From the NCBI RefSeq assembly GCF_024298925.1, contig NZ_CP101283.1, positions 310,001-374,000 on the forward strand: a DNA stretch of 64,000 nt, read 5' to 3'. Source of the DNA: Phenylobacterium sp. LH3H17 (lineage in GTDB: Bacteria; Pseudomonadota; Alphaproteobacteria; Caulobacterales; Caulobacteraceae). Of this stretch, positions 55,157 to 63,318 are shown in pieces (the stretch's first letter is position 1; each line of letters opens with the position of its first letter). Both the position numbers and the translations under genes were made by a program. The notes beneath the pieces are model-generated. The model did no database searches, was not told the origin of the DNA, and saw only the letters and a list, made by a program, of their open reading frames with translations.

Positions 55157-55690
55157 ATGTCACCCGACCGTCGCCGTCTGCTCGCCGCAGGAGTGGGTTT
55201 CCTGGGGGCTACCGCCTGCGGCGCCCGCGCATATGCCGCCGCGCCGCGCCGCGTGTCGCTGCTGAACCTGCATACGGGCGAGGCGATTCGGGCGACCTAT
55301 TTCGAAGGCGGCGGCTACATGACCGACGCCCTGGGCGCCATTGACAAGGTGCTCCGCGACCACCGCACGGGCGAAGTGCATGCGATGGACCGCAACCTCC
55401 TGGACCTCCTGGCGACCCTCACCGACCAGTTGGGGTCGGATCAGCCGGTCCAGGTCATTTCCGGCTATCGGTCGCCGGCCAGCAACGCCGCCCTGCATCG
55501 GAAGAGTTCCGGCGTCGCCACGCGCAGCCTGCACATGGACGGCAAGGCCATGGACATCCGCATCCCGGGCGCACCGCTTTCGCGCGTGAGACAGGCCGCC
55601 CTGAACCTGCAGCGCGGCGGCGTCGGCTACTATCCCGGATCGGATTTCGTGCACATCGACGTGGGTCGGCCCCGCCAGTGGGTTGGCTGA
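55157..55690 (+). CDS. DUF882 / YcbK-like M15-type peptidase, Tat-exported
   Basis: 177-residue protein with a twin-arginine-like signal (SPDRRRLLAAGVGFLGATAC) and a peptidase M15 fold. Zinc ligands follow the DD-peptidase pattern: His in LHMDGKAMDIRI and FVHIDVGRPRQW. E. coli has ycbB and ycbK adjacent as well. GAGGAGG precedes the ATG. A peptidoglycan-modifying role is likely; activity is unproven. The Cys near residue 21 could alternatively be a lipidation site. Confidence 0.9.
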   Translation: MSPDRRRLLAAGVGFLGATACGARAYAAAPRRVSLLNLHTGEAIRATYFEGGGYMTDALGAIDKVLRDHRTGEVHAMDRNLLDLLATLTDQLGSDQPVQVISGYRSPASNAALHRKSSGVATRSLHMDGKAMDIRIPGAPLSRVRQAALNLQRGGVGYYPGSDFVHIDVGRPRQWVG

Positions 55691-55735
55691 CGGCGGCCCG
55701 ACCGCGCCGCCGGCCCCCCGGTGGAACTGGACCTT

Positions 55736-58054
55736 CTAGAAGCTCAGCTCCGGATGTCCCGCCGCCCCCTGGGCGGCTTCGGGCAGGTGGCAGGTGAAGG
55801 TCGCGCCGGCGCCCGGCTCGCTCTCCAGGGCCACCCAGCCGCCGTGCAGCTCCACCAGCGCCTTGACCAGGGCCAGGCCCAGGCCCGGCCCGCCGCGCTC
55901 GCGGCCGATGAACCGGTCGAAGATATGGGCCTGGACGTGGAACGGGATGCCGCGCCCGGTGTCGGTCACCTGCAGCTGGATTTCGCCCTGGGCGCGACGC
56001 GCGGCGATGGTCACCAGCCCGCCGGGGGGGGTCTGGCGGATGGCGTTCTCGGTCAGGTGGTCCAGCGCCTGGGTCAGGCGCTTCATGTCGCCGCGGATCA
56101 GGCCGATGTCCTCGGCATGCTCGACCTTGATGGTCACCCCGGCGGCGTCGGCCTCGGGGGTCCAGCGGCCTGCGGTCTGGCTGAGCAGGTCGGCGACCCG
56201 GACGTCGTCGAGATCCAGCGCCATCTCGTCGGCGTCGATCTGGGCCATGTCCAGAACATCGTCGATGGAGCGGGCGAGCTGGGTCGCCGCCGTGCGGACC
56301 GCCGCGGCGTGGCCGCGGCCGCGCTCCGAGAGGTTCTCCCCCGAGCGCTCCAGCAGCTCGGAATAGCCAATGATCGTCGTGAGCGGCGTGCGCAGCTCAT
56401 AGGAGACGTTGCCCACGAAGTCGCGCTTCAGCCGCTCGGCGTCGGCGAGCGCCGCGGAACGGTCGGCCAGGGCGCTCTCCAGCTTGCGGGCGTCGGTGAC
56501 GTCTGTGAAGGCGATCAGGGTGGCCCCATCCGGCAGGGGGCGTGACTGGTAGACCACGATGCGGGAGTCAGAGGTCTTCACCTCGCCGGAGATTGGCGCG
56601 CGGGCTTGGGGATCGGTGTCGGCCACCCGGCCCTTCAGCTCGCGCCAGAAACCCATGTCGTGCAGGCGCGGGATGCAGAGCTCGACCACGCCCTCGAAGT
56701 CGTGGGCCAGATCCAGCTGCGCCGGCGTGATGTTCCAGAATCGCTCGAAGGCGTCGTTGTGCAGCCGCAGGCGGCCATCAGAGCCGAACACCGCCACGGC
56801 GTCGTTCAGCTTGTCGAGGGTGGCCTGTTGCACCTGGATCAGGGCGTTGTATTGCGCCTTGAGCTTCAGCTCGCCGGTGATGTCGGAGAACAGCAGCACC
56901 ACCCCACCCATGGGGTGCGGTTGGCGGACCACCCGCAGGGTGCGGCCGTCAGGCAGGCTCCACAGGTCGTCGGGCGCCGAGGCGACATCCTCGTAGCGGT
57001 CGAGTTCGGCGGCCTTCCACTTGTCGTAGTTGACGGTCTCCGGCAGGCGGCGGCGTTGGCGCAGGCGGTCCAGAATCTCGCCGTGGGTCGGCAGCTCGGC
57101 CAACCAGGCGGGCTCCAGCCCCCACAACTCGGCGAAGGCGGTGTTGTGGAAGATGAGCTTCTTGCCCTCGCCGAAGATCGCCACGGCGTCGGCGATGTGG
57201 TTCAGGGTCTCGTCGTGGGCGGCGAGCTGGCGCTTGAGAAGTTCGCGCATCTCCTCGGCCTCGGTGACATCCTCGGTCCAGACCCCGACTCCGCCGCCTT
57301 CCAGCGGCTGGGCGGTGACCTGGAAGGCGCGGCGGCGCCCATCCAGGCTGGTCCAGCGGAGGGTCTCGCGTTTGCGGCCCAGGTTGGCGGCCTCGCTGGC
57401 CAAGGCGTCGCTGGCCTTGTCGAAGCTCGCGCCCTTGGCCGCGGCCTCGTCGAGATCGGCCACGCCCGCCGCCGCCAGCCAGGCGCCGTTGGCCCAGACC
57501 GGCGCCCCGTCGGCGGCGGCGATCCACGCCGGGGTGGCGCGGGCGTTGAGGAAGGCGGCGAACCGAGGGGCGGTGGGCAGGCCCGCATCCTCGCCGATGA
57601 TCGCCGAAAGCCGCAGCCAGGCGAGCGCCCCGGCCGCGCGTCCCTCCACGGCCACCACCCCGGCCGGGCCGCGCACCTCGAAGGCGCAGGCCTCGCCGCG
57701 CTCGAACAGGGCGCGCAGGCGCCGGGCGTGGTCGGGGTCGGCCCGCATCAGAGCGGCCATCACCGCCTGGGGATCGGCGTTGACCAGACCGAGCGCGGTG
57801 ACGCAGACCGCCAGGCTCTCCTCGCCCGAGGCCAGCAGGGCATGGCCGTCCTGGACGGCCAGCAGGGCGGAATCGAAAGCTTCGGCCGAGGCCTGGGCGG
57901 CCTCGGCGCCCAGCTCCAGGCCGGCGACCTGCTGTCGCAGGGCCTCGATCCTCGCCTCGCCCTGCCGCCGCTGGGCCAGTGCGAGCAGGGTGGCGCAGAT
58001 GGCCAGCATGACGGCGCCCGCGGCCGCGGCCAGGATGAGCTCGTGCTCGCTCAT
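55736..58054 (-). CDS. divL: DivL-like cell-cycle sensor kinase with tyrosine in the H-box
   Basis: 772 residues: an N-terminal membrane span (6-26), several PAS-like domains (about 160-265, 275-400, 405-520), a dimerisation/H-box domain and an ATPase domain. The H-box reads NVSYELRTPLTTI with Tyr552 where a kinase has the phosphorylated histidine, as in Caulobacter DivL (Tyr550). The ATP-binding N, G1 and G2 boxes (TENAIRQTPPGG, DTGRGIP, GPGLGLAL) remain. DivL binds phospho-DivK and controls CckA and hence CtrA. A simple histidine kinase is unlikely. Confidence 0.93.
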   Translation of the reverse strand: MSEHELILAAAAGAVMLAICATLLALAQRRQGEARIEALRQQVAGLELGAEAAQASAEAFDSALLAVQDGHALLASGEESLAVCVTALGLVNADPQAVMAALMRADPDHARRLRALFERGEACAFEVRGPAGVVAVEGRAAGALAWLRLSAIIGEDAGLPTAPRFAAFLNARATPAWIAAADGAPVWANGAWLAAAGVADLDEAAAKGASFDKASDALASEAANLGRKRETLRWTSLDGRRRAFQVTAQPLEGGGVGVWTEDVTEAEEMRELLKRQLAAHDETLNHIADAVAIFGEGKKLIFHNTAFAELWGLEPAWLAELPTHGEILDRLRQRRRLPETVNYDKWKAAELDRYEDVASAPDDLWSLPDGRTLRVVRQPHPMGGVVLLFSDITGELKLKAQYNALIQVQQATLDKLNDAVAVFGSDGRLRLHNDAFERFWNITPAQLDLAHDFEGVVELCIPRLHDMGFWRELKGRVADTDPQARAPISGEVKTSDSRIVVYQSRPLPDGATLIAFTDVTDARKLESALADRSAALADAERLKRDFVGNVSYELRTPLTTIIGYSELLERSGENLSERGRGHAAAVRTAATQLARSIDDVLDMAQIDADEMALDLDDVRVADLLSQTAGRWTPEADAAGVTIKVEHAEDIGLIRGDMKRLTQALDHLTENAIRQTPPGGLVTIAARRAQGEIQLQVTDTGRGIPFHVQAHIFDRFIGRERGGPGLGLALVKALVELHGGWVALESEPGAGATFTCHLPEAAQGAAGHPELSF

Positions 58055-58141
58055 CGGCGTTCCATCGACGCCCGTCCTCGTCGACAGCGAATCATCCGAT
58101 CACCATATTCCGGTCCTGTGTTTTCGGCGATGATCGCAAGC

Positions 58142-58723
58142 ATGACCGCGATCCTCTACCCCGTGGCGGCCAACGCCGAACAGGCGCTTTCGGCTCCCTT
58201 GGCGCGCGCGGCGCGTGAACGGGAGGCCCAGGCGTTGGCCGGCGAGCCCGTGGCCTTCGTCGTGGAGCCCGCCGGCCCCCCGTTCGCGACCCGGGAGGCG
58301 GCGCTCGACGCCTATGCCGGGCGGCTGGAGGACGAACGACCGGGCCGCACCGCCAGCCTGCCGCCCGAGGACCGCTACCTGCGCCTGTCCGAGACGGTGG
58401 CGGCGAGCCGCACCCGCGCCCCCGCCCAGGCGGAGCCCAGCTACGAGGACGGCCGCCGCTGGCCGACGGCCAAGGCCGCCCCGCCCACCGTCTGGCGGCT
58501 GATGGTCTCCTACTGGCGGATCGGGGCCGCGCCCGCTGTCCGAACGGAAACGCCCCAGGCGCGCCAAGCCCGCCGCAAGGGCCGCCAGGACCTCGATCCG
58601 GAGACCGTGCGCGCCCTGACCCAGCAGCCGCTGCGGGCGGTCAAGCCGCAACAGCCGCTCGATATCGGGCTTTTCGAGGCGCGCCTGCCCGAGTCGCCGC
58701 ATATCATCGTACCCGATGAGTGA
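58142..58723 (+). CDS. Conserved-looking protein of unknown function (193 aa)
   Basis: Soluble, Ala/Arg/Pro-rich protein (MTAILYPVAANAEQALSAPL ... PPTVWRLMVSYWRIGAA ... SPHIIVPDE). I do not recognise a domain. An ATG at 58130 would add four residues; neither has a strong ribosome site. It is divergent from divL with a 75-87 base spacer and overlaps the following metallopeptidase gene by 8 bases, which supports it as a real coding unit. Confidence 0.65.
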   Translation: MTAILYPVAANAEQALSAPLARAAREREAQALAGEPVAFVVEPAGPPFATREAALDAYAGRLEDERPGRTASLPPEDRYLRLSETVAASRTRAPAQAEPSYEDGRRWPTAKAAPPTVWRLMVSYWRIGAAPAVRTETPQARQARRKGRQDLDPETVRALTQQPLRAVKPQQPLDIGLFEARLPESPHIIVPDE

Positions 58724-59123
58724 TCCGTATCGCGGCCCCGCGCCGACCCTGGACGACCTGGCGGCCATCGCCGAGGCCGCCTTCGCCGCCCTGCCCAAGG
58801 GCTTTCGCGACATGACCGGCGAGGTGGTGTTCCGCGTCGACGACTTCGCCACGGCCGACGTCCTGCACGAGCTGGGTATCCCCGACGCCTTCGAACTGAC
58901 CGGCCTCTATCATGGTGTCGACCTCGGCCACCGCTCGGTCTTCGACCCCAGCCCCGGCCCCTCGCGGGTGTTCCTCTATCGCCGACCGATCCTCGACGAG
59001 TGGGCCGAGCGCGGCGATGTCACCCTGGAGGACCTGGTGACCCACGTCCTGGTCCACGAGATCGGCCACCATTTCGGCCTCTCCGACGACGATATCCACG
59101 CCATCGAGGCGGCGGCGGATTAA
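58716..59123 (+). CDS. Metallopeptidase-like protein (zincin, MMP-like family)
   Basis: 135-residue single-domain protein of the small alphaproteobacterial 'metallopeptidase family protein' group (DUF1025-like). The zinc motif is HEIGHHFGLSDD (HExxH). The substrate is unknown and true protease activity has not been generally shown. The ATG overlaps the end of the upstream unknown gene, suggesting coupled expression. Confidence 0.88.
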   Translation: MSDPYRGPAPTLDDLAAIAEAAFAALPKGFRDMTGEVVFRVDDFATADVLHELGIPDAFELTGLYHGVDLGHRSVFDPSPGPSRVFLYRRPILDEWAERGDVTLEDLVTHVLVHEIGHHFGLSDDDIHAIEAAAD

Positions 59124-59141
59124 GGGAGCGGGCTCGCGCAT

Positions 59142-59174
59142 CCCTTTCCCCCCACAGCTACGGGGGAGGGGGGC
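59142..59174. terminator. GC hairpin between convergent genes
   Basis: CCCCCC / GGGGGA-type imperfect hairpin with an 8-base loop between the metallopeptidase stop and the convergent sigma-factor stop. It has no T-run and could belong to the dispersed palindromic repeats. Confidence 0.3.
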
Positions 59175-59198
59175 CGCGAAACATTGGTGGGGGTGGCC

Positions 59199-60182
59199 TC
59201 AAGCCCGGAGCCCGGTCTCGCCCCAGGGCAGGGTGGTGGTGGCGATCATGCGGGTGAGGATGTCCGGCGGCTGGTGGTAGCCCAGCGGCGAGACCTCGTG
59301 GCCCAACTCGGCGGCCACCGCCTCCAGGGTGTCGGGGCAGTAGCAGTAGTTGGTGATCCGGCTGACCAGCTCGCCGTCGCCCTCCAGCCGCACGATGTCG
59401 TAGAGCTGGCCGGCCTCGTTGAAGAACAGCACCACCGGCTCGCCGCGATAGACGTCCGACTCCAGGCGACCGTCAGCATGGCCGACGCTGGCCTCGGCCC
59501 AGCCGCCGCGCCGTCCGCGGCCGCCACCGACACCGGGGACCTCGATCGAGCAGGTCTCGGTGAGCACCGCGGTCAGGGTCGGCACGTCGCGGGAATTGAA
59601 GGCGTCGATGAACCGCTCCACCAGGACCTGGGACGGCCCGTCCCGGCGGGGTGGATGGGATGGCGCGGCGGCCAGGGCCGCTCTGCCGCGATGCAGGGCC
59701 GCCTTCACCGCGCCCACCGTGGTGCGGAGCTGGTCGGCGATCTCCTCCAGGGTGAAGTCGAACACGTCCTTCAGCACCACGGCCGCCCGCGCCTGGGGTG
59801 AGGCGGCGGCGAACAGCGCCTCAGCGCCCTGGCGCGCGGCGTCGGGATCGGCGCTCGCGGGCTGCAGCCGGGGTTCGGCGATCCAGGCTTGTTCCCGCGC
59901 GGTCCGGCGCATCCGGTCGATCCATAGGTTGGAGGCGGTCCGGAACATATAGGCCCTGGTGTCGGCTACCGGGCTGCCCGGCCCGTGCAGGTCGCCGCGG
60001 CCGATCATAGCGAAACCCTTCAGCAGGGTGTCCTGCACCAGGTCCTCGGCGTCCCAGACATCGCCGGTCAGTTTCAGGCCGTAGGCGTGCAGGGCCGAGC
60101 GCAACGGCTCGATGGCGTCCAGATAGTCGAACCAGGCCGTGCGCAGGGCGCGCGAGGTGTCGTCCGTGATCGGCTCGGTCAT
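59199..60182 (-). CDS. ECF-type sigma factor with SnoaL-like C-terminal domain
   Basis: 327 residues. Sigma region 2 (YGLKLTGDVWDAEDLVQDTLLKGFA ... TRAYMFRTASNLWIDRMRR) and region 4 (LFAAASPQARAAVVLKDVFDFTLEEIADQLRTTVGAVKAALHRGR) occupy the first 180 residues. The rest (190-320) is a SnoaL/NTF2-like extension (FIDAFNSRDVPTLTAVLT; VVLFFNEAGQLYDIVRLEG), as in ECF groups that sense small ligands through this domain instead of an anti-sigma factor. GGGAGGAG precedes the ATG. Divergent from the first diiron gene. Confidence 0.9.
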   Translation of the reverse strand: MTEPITDDTSRALRTAWFDYLDAIEPLRSALHAYGLKLTGDVWDAEDLVQDTLLKGFAMIGRGDLHGPGSPVADTRAYMFRTASNLWIDRMRRTAREQAWIAEPRLQPASADPDAARQGAEALFAAASPQARAAVVLKDVFDFTLEEIADQLRTTVGAVKAALHRGRAALAAAPSHPPRRDGPSQVLVERFIDAFNSRDVPTLTAVLTETCSIEVPGVGGGRGRRGGWAEASVGHADGRLESDVYRGEPVVLFFNEAGQLYDIVRLEGDGELVSRITNYCYCPDTLEAVAAELGHEVSPLGYHQPPDILTRMIATTTLPWGETGLRA

Positions 60183-60255
60183 CGCCGCTCCTCCCTGATG
60201 TCCATCTGCTCAAGACGAACGGCGGCGCGTCAAGGATACTGGGTCGGTAGGAAAG

Positions 60256-60269
60256 TGACGCATGCGTCA
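60256..60269. promoter_or_regulatory. Palindromic operator upstream of diiron gene 1
   Basis: Perfect 14-base palindrome TGACGCATGCGTCA followed by TTTTCC and a -35-like TTGAC at 60276. The same module, with one base changed in the centre, precedes diiron gene 2 at 62018. The site lies between divergent sigma and diiron genes and may serve both. Confidence 0.65.
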
Positions 60270-60364
60270 TTTTCCTTGACTGATCTGCGTTCTCTTGGGA
60301 GGGTTCGCGCCAAGAGGAAACCGTGGGCCGCCTGCGCGCGCGCCCGCCGAAGGAGGATCTGCCC

Positions 60365-61495
60365 ATGGCGGCCGACGGCAACATCACCAAGGACATCATC
60401 TACGAGGCCGTGTCGCCCGACGACTTCGAGGCGATGCTGGACCTCGATCGCTACAACAGCCGCTCGACGGCCTTCGATAAGATCATCTCGGCCACCCACG
60501 ACCATTTCTGGGATCCGCTCGACAAGAAGTACATCGACTTCGACGAGCCCTTCGACATGGAGAACGAGATGCTCCTGCCGGAGGACATGATCATCTCCAT
60601 GTCCACCGACTACGTCTCCAACCACCTCAGCGACTGGAAGACCCGCGTCCGGTTCGTGAACCAGTCGGCCCTGCGGTCCTTCTCCTCGATCCTGCATGGC
60701 GAGCAGGGCGCGCTGAACCTCTCGGCCAGCCTCTGCCACGTGCTGCTGGACCAGGGCGCGCAGGAATACGCCGCCAACCAGACCCGCGAAGAGGCCCGCC
60801 ACGTCACGGCCTTCGCCAAGTACATCAAGGCCCGTTGGGGCCGGCCGGTGGAATGCGGCCCGACGCTGAAGGCCCTGCTGGTCGACATCATCGGCTCGCC
60901 GGAGGTCTATAAGAAGATCATCGGCATGCAGATGCTGGTGGAGGGCCTGGCCATGGGCGCCTTCGCCACCTTCTTCAACAATATCCGCGACCCGATGGGC
61001 AAGCGGCTCCTGCAGCTGGTGATGACCGACGAGGCCTTCCACCACAAGTTCGGGAAGATCTGGGCCGACCGCACCATCCCGCATCTCTCCGAGGCCGAGC
61101 ACGAGATCATCGAGACCTGGGCGGCGCACTGCTTCCAGACCCTGCTGTTCAACCTGGTGGCGCCCACCCAGCAGCGCGACCTTTATGAGGAATTCGGCCT
61201 GGATCCGGACAAGGTCATCGCCGAGATGGCGGAGATCATGAACGACGACAAGCGCCGTGAGAACATGAAGGAGCAGACCAACATCTTCCGGGTGCTGGTG
61301 AAGACCCTGCTCAACGCCGGCATCATCACCGACCGCACCAAGGCCTTCTACGCCACCTATGTGGACATCGAGGAACTGCGCGGCGAGGGCGACCGGATGG
61401 TCGGCGACGACATCGCCGAAGAGGGCATCAAGTACCTCCAGGAGATCAATTTCAAAGACCGCGTCGGCCAGGCGATCTCCATCGCCGCGGAGTAG
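60365..61495 (+). CDS. Ferritin-like diiron protein, copy 1
   Basis: 376-residue protein predicted to have a diiron four-helix core. The ligand pattern is Glu113 (HGEQGALN), Glu143-x2-His146 (EEARHVTAF), Glu193 (LVEGLAM) and Glu223-x2-His226 (DEAFHHKF): two E...ExxH halves with equal 30-residue spacing. This layout is shared by ferritin-like oxygenases, desaturases and oxidases; I cannot assign a reaction. GGAGG lies 7 bases before the ATG. The paralogue at 62098 aligns without gaps. A terminator follows. Confidence 0.88.
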   Translation: MAADGNITKDIIYEAVSPDDFEAMLDLDRYNSRSTAFDKIISATHDHFWDPLDKKYIDFDEPFDMENEMLLPEDMIISMSTDYVSNHLSDWKTRVRFVNQSALRSFSSILHGEQGALNLSASLCHVLLDQGAQEYAANQTREEARHVTAFAKYIKARWGRPVECGPTLKALLVDIIGSPEVYKKIIGMQMLVEGLAMGAFATFFNNIRDPMGKRLLQLVMTDEAFHHKFGKIWADRTIPHLSEAEHEIIETWAAHCFQTLLFNLVAPTQQRDLYEEFGLDPDKVIAEMAEIMNDDKRRENMKEQTNIFRVLVKTLLNAGIITDRTKAFYATYVDIEELRGEGDRMVGDDIAEEGIKYLQEINFKDRVGQAISIAAE

Positions 61496-61522
61496 GCCGA
61501 GCCAGCTTCCTCAACGACTTCG

Positions 61523-61551
61523 GCCCGCCGGCCCCCACCGGCGGGCTTTTT
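61523..61551 (+). terminator. Intrinsic terminator after diiron gene 1
   Basis: Nine-base stem GCCCGCCGG / CCGGCGGGC with a 6-base loop, followed by TTTTT. It separates copy 1 from the cytochrome gene, so the latter needs its own promoter or read-through. Confidence 0.9.
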
Positions 61552-61638
61552 CGTGCGCCGCCGCGTCTAGGTAGAGCAACGGAGGCGCGCGCGGCGTCGA
61601 ACGGCGCCATGCTGTGATTCCATCCCATGGAGGCTTCG

Positions 61639-62004
61639 ATGGCGAACAGGTCTTGGGCGATGCTGGGTCTTGCCGCGGCCCTGGCCGGCTGCGCCGGAGC
61701 AGCCGCCGTACCGGCGGCTGGCGGCGGCGGCGCCGCCGATCCGGCCGTTCAACGGGGCCAGGCCTTCGCCGAGCGGCGCTGCGCGGGTTGCCATGTGGTC
61801 GGCCTGGACGATGGCCCTGCCTCGTTCGGGCCACGCTTCCGCGACTTGAGGGTCCGCTACAACGCCCTGTCCCTGCAAAGGCGGTTCACGGAAATCTCGC
61901 AGCACGGCTCGGGCGAGATGCCGCCGATCCAGATCGGTCGCCAGGAGGCCGAAGATCTGGTGGCTTACCTGGAGACCCTGCAGTCCGAGCCGCCGCCCCG
62001 TTGA
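61639..62004 (+). CDS. Small c-type cytochrome, probable lipoprotein
   Basis: 121-residue exported protein. The signal ends in a lipobox-like LAGC (Cys18), then a Gly/Ala linker and a single haem-attachment motif CAGCH (Cys48, Cys51, His52). The sixth haem ligand is probably Met in SGEMPPI. GGAGG ends 5 bases before ATG 61639; the ATG at 61627 overlaps that site. It sits between two diiron paralogues and may exchange electrons with an export-linked partner, but the diiron proteins have no visible signal peptide. Confidence 0.85.
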   Translation: MANRSWAMLGLAAALAGCAGAAAVPAAGGGGAADPAVQRGQAFAERRCAGCHVVGLDDGPASFGPRFRDLRVRYNALSLQRRFTEISQHGSGEMPPIQIGRQEAEDLVAYLETLQSEPPPR

Positions 62005-62017
62005 GGGTCGACGAAGA

Positions 62018-62031
62018 TGACGCAAGCGTCA
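62018..62031. promoter_or_regulatory. Palindromic operator upstream of diiron gene 2
   Basis: TGACGCAAGCGTCA, with half-sites identical to those at 60256-60269, followed by TTTTGCG and TTGACGC at 62039. That heptamer fits the Caulobacter -35 TTGACGS; a weak -10 (GTGATGAC) follows after 12 bases. Confidence 0.65.
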
Positions 62032-62097
62032 TTTTGCGTTGACGCCCGGCTTCGGGGGTGATGACCTTCGCCCCGACAAGATCACCGGGAGGATCGC

Positions 62098-63228
62098 ATG
62101 GCCGCCGACGGCAACATCACCAAGGATCTGATCTACGACGCCGTGGCGCCGGACGACTTCGAGTCCATGCTCGACCTCGACCGTTACAACAACCGCTCGA
62201 CGGCCTTCGACAAGATCATCTCGGCCACCCACGACCACTTCTGGGATCCGCTCGACCCGAAGTACATCGACTTCTCCGCGCCCTGGGACATGGAGAACGA
62301 CGCCCTGATGCCGGAGGAGCTCAGCGCGGCCCTGCAGACGGACTATGTGAAGGCGAAGCTGAACACGCCGTCGCTGCGCGCCCAGTTCCTCAACAAGTCG
62401 CTGCTCTACTCCTTCTCCTCGATCCTGCATGGCGAGCAGGGCGCGCTGAACCTCTCGGCCAGCCTCTGCCACGTGCTGTTGGACCAGGGCGCGCAGGAAT
62501 ACGCCGCCAACCAGACCCGCGAAGAGGCCCGCCACGTCACGGCCTTCGCCAAGTACATCAAGGCCCGCTGGGGCCGGCCGGTGGCGTGCAGCAAGGTGCT
62601 GCAGGACCTGCTGGTCGACATCATCGGCTCGCCGGAGGTCTATAAGAAGATCATCGGCATGCAGATGCTGGTGGAGGGCCTGGCCATGGGCGCCTTCGCC
62701 ACCTTCTATCAGAAGCTCAACGACCCCCTGGGACGCCAGCTCATGCAGCTGGTGATGACCGACGAGGCCTTCCACCACAAGTTCGGGAAGATCTGGGCCG
62801 ACCGGACCATCCCCAAGCTGTCGGAAGCCGAGCACATCATCGTCGAGGACTGGGCGGCCCATTGCTTCCAGGCGGTGCTGTTCAACCTGGTCTCGCCCTC
62901 GGAACAGGTCGCGCTCTATGAGGAGTTCGGCCTCGACCCCGCGCGCGTCCTGGAGGAGATCCAGCTGATCGCCACAGACGAGGCGCGCCGCGAGGACATG
63001 AAGGAAGCCAGCAACATCTTCCGCGTGCTCATCAAGACCCTGCTGAACGCCGGAATCATCACCGACCGCACGCGGGCCTTCTACGGCATGTATGTCGACA
63101 TGGAGGAGCTGAAGGCGGAAGGCGACAGGATGGTCGGCGACGACATCGCTGAGGAGGGGATTAAGTATCTCCAGAAGATCAACTTCAAGGATCGCATCGC
63201 CGCCAACGTCTCGATCGCCGCGGAATAG
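62098..63228 (+). CDS. Ferritin-like diiron protein, copy 2
   Basis: Paralogue of the 60365 gene, also 376 residues and colinear throughout (constant 1733-base offset). All candidate ligands are kept: Glu113, Glu143, His146, Glu193, Glu223, His226. It differs mainly at residues 60-105, around 163-168 and near 200-215. Long tracts of DNA are nearly identical to copy 1, suggesting gene conversion. GGGAGGA precedes the ATG. The same operator type lies upstream. Confidence 0.88.
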   Translation: MAADGNITKDLIYDAVAPDDFESMLDLDRYNNRSTAFDKIISATHDHFWDPLDPKYIDFSAPWDMENDALMPEELSAALQTDYVKAKLNTPSLRAQFLNKSLLYSFSSILHGEQGALNLSASLCHVLLDQGAQEYAANQTREEARHVTAFAKYIKARWGRPVACSKVLQDLLVDIIGSPEVYKKIIGMQMLVEGLAMGAFATFYQKLNDPLGRQLMQLVMTDEAFHHKFGKIWADRTIPKLSEAEHIIVEDWAAHCFQAVLFNLVSPSEQVALYEEFGLDPARVLEEIQLIATDEARREDMKEASNIFRVLIKTLLNAGIITDRTRAFYGMYVDMEELKAEGDRMVGDDIAEEGIKYLQKINFKDRIAANVSIAAE

Positions 63229-63255
63229 CCCTTTTTCGTTCGGATTGGGTTCATG

Positions 63256-63285
63256 CGCCCGCGGACATGGTCCGCGGGCGTTTAC
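63256..63285 (+). terminator. Intrinsic terminator after diiron gene 2
   Basis: Perfect 11-base stem CGCCCGCGGAC / GTCCGCGGGCG with an ATG loop, followed by a short TTT run, 27 bases past the stop. Confidence 0.82.
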
Positions 63286-63318
63286 ATGTTCCCCCCTGAA
63301 GCGTTAGCCATACCGCCC

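Noticed and set aside
58100..58852. 250-codon minus-strand frame opposite the 58142 gene
   Set aside because: It covers two plus-strand genes that overlap tightly and have better coding character; no ribosome site or motif.
60256..60269. Reading TGACGCATGCGTCA as an FNR/FixK, LexA or CtrA site
   Set aside because: None of those consensus sequences (TTGAT-N4-ATCAA, GTTC-N7-GTTC, TTAA-N7-TTAA) matches.
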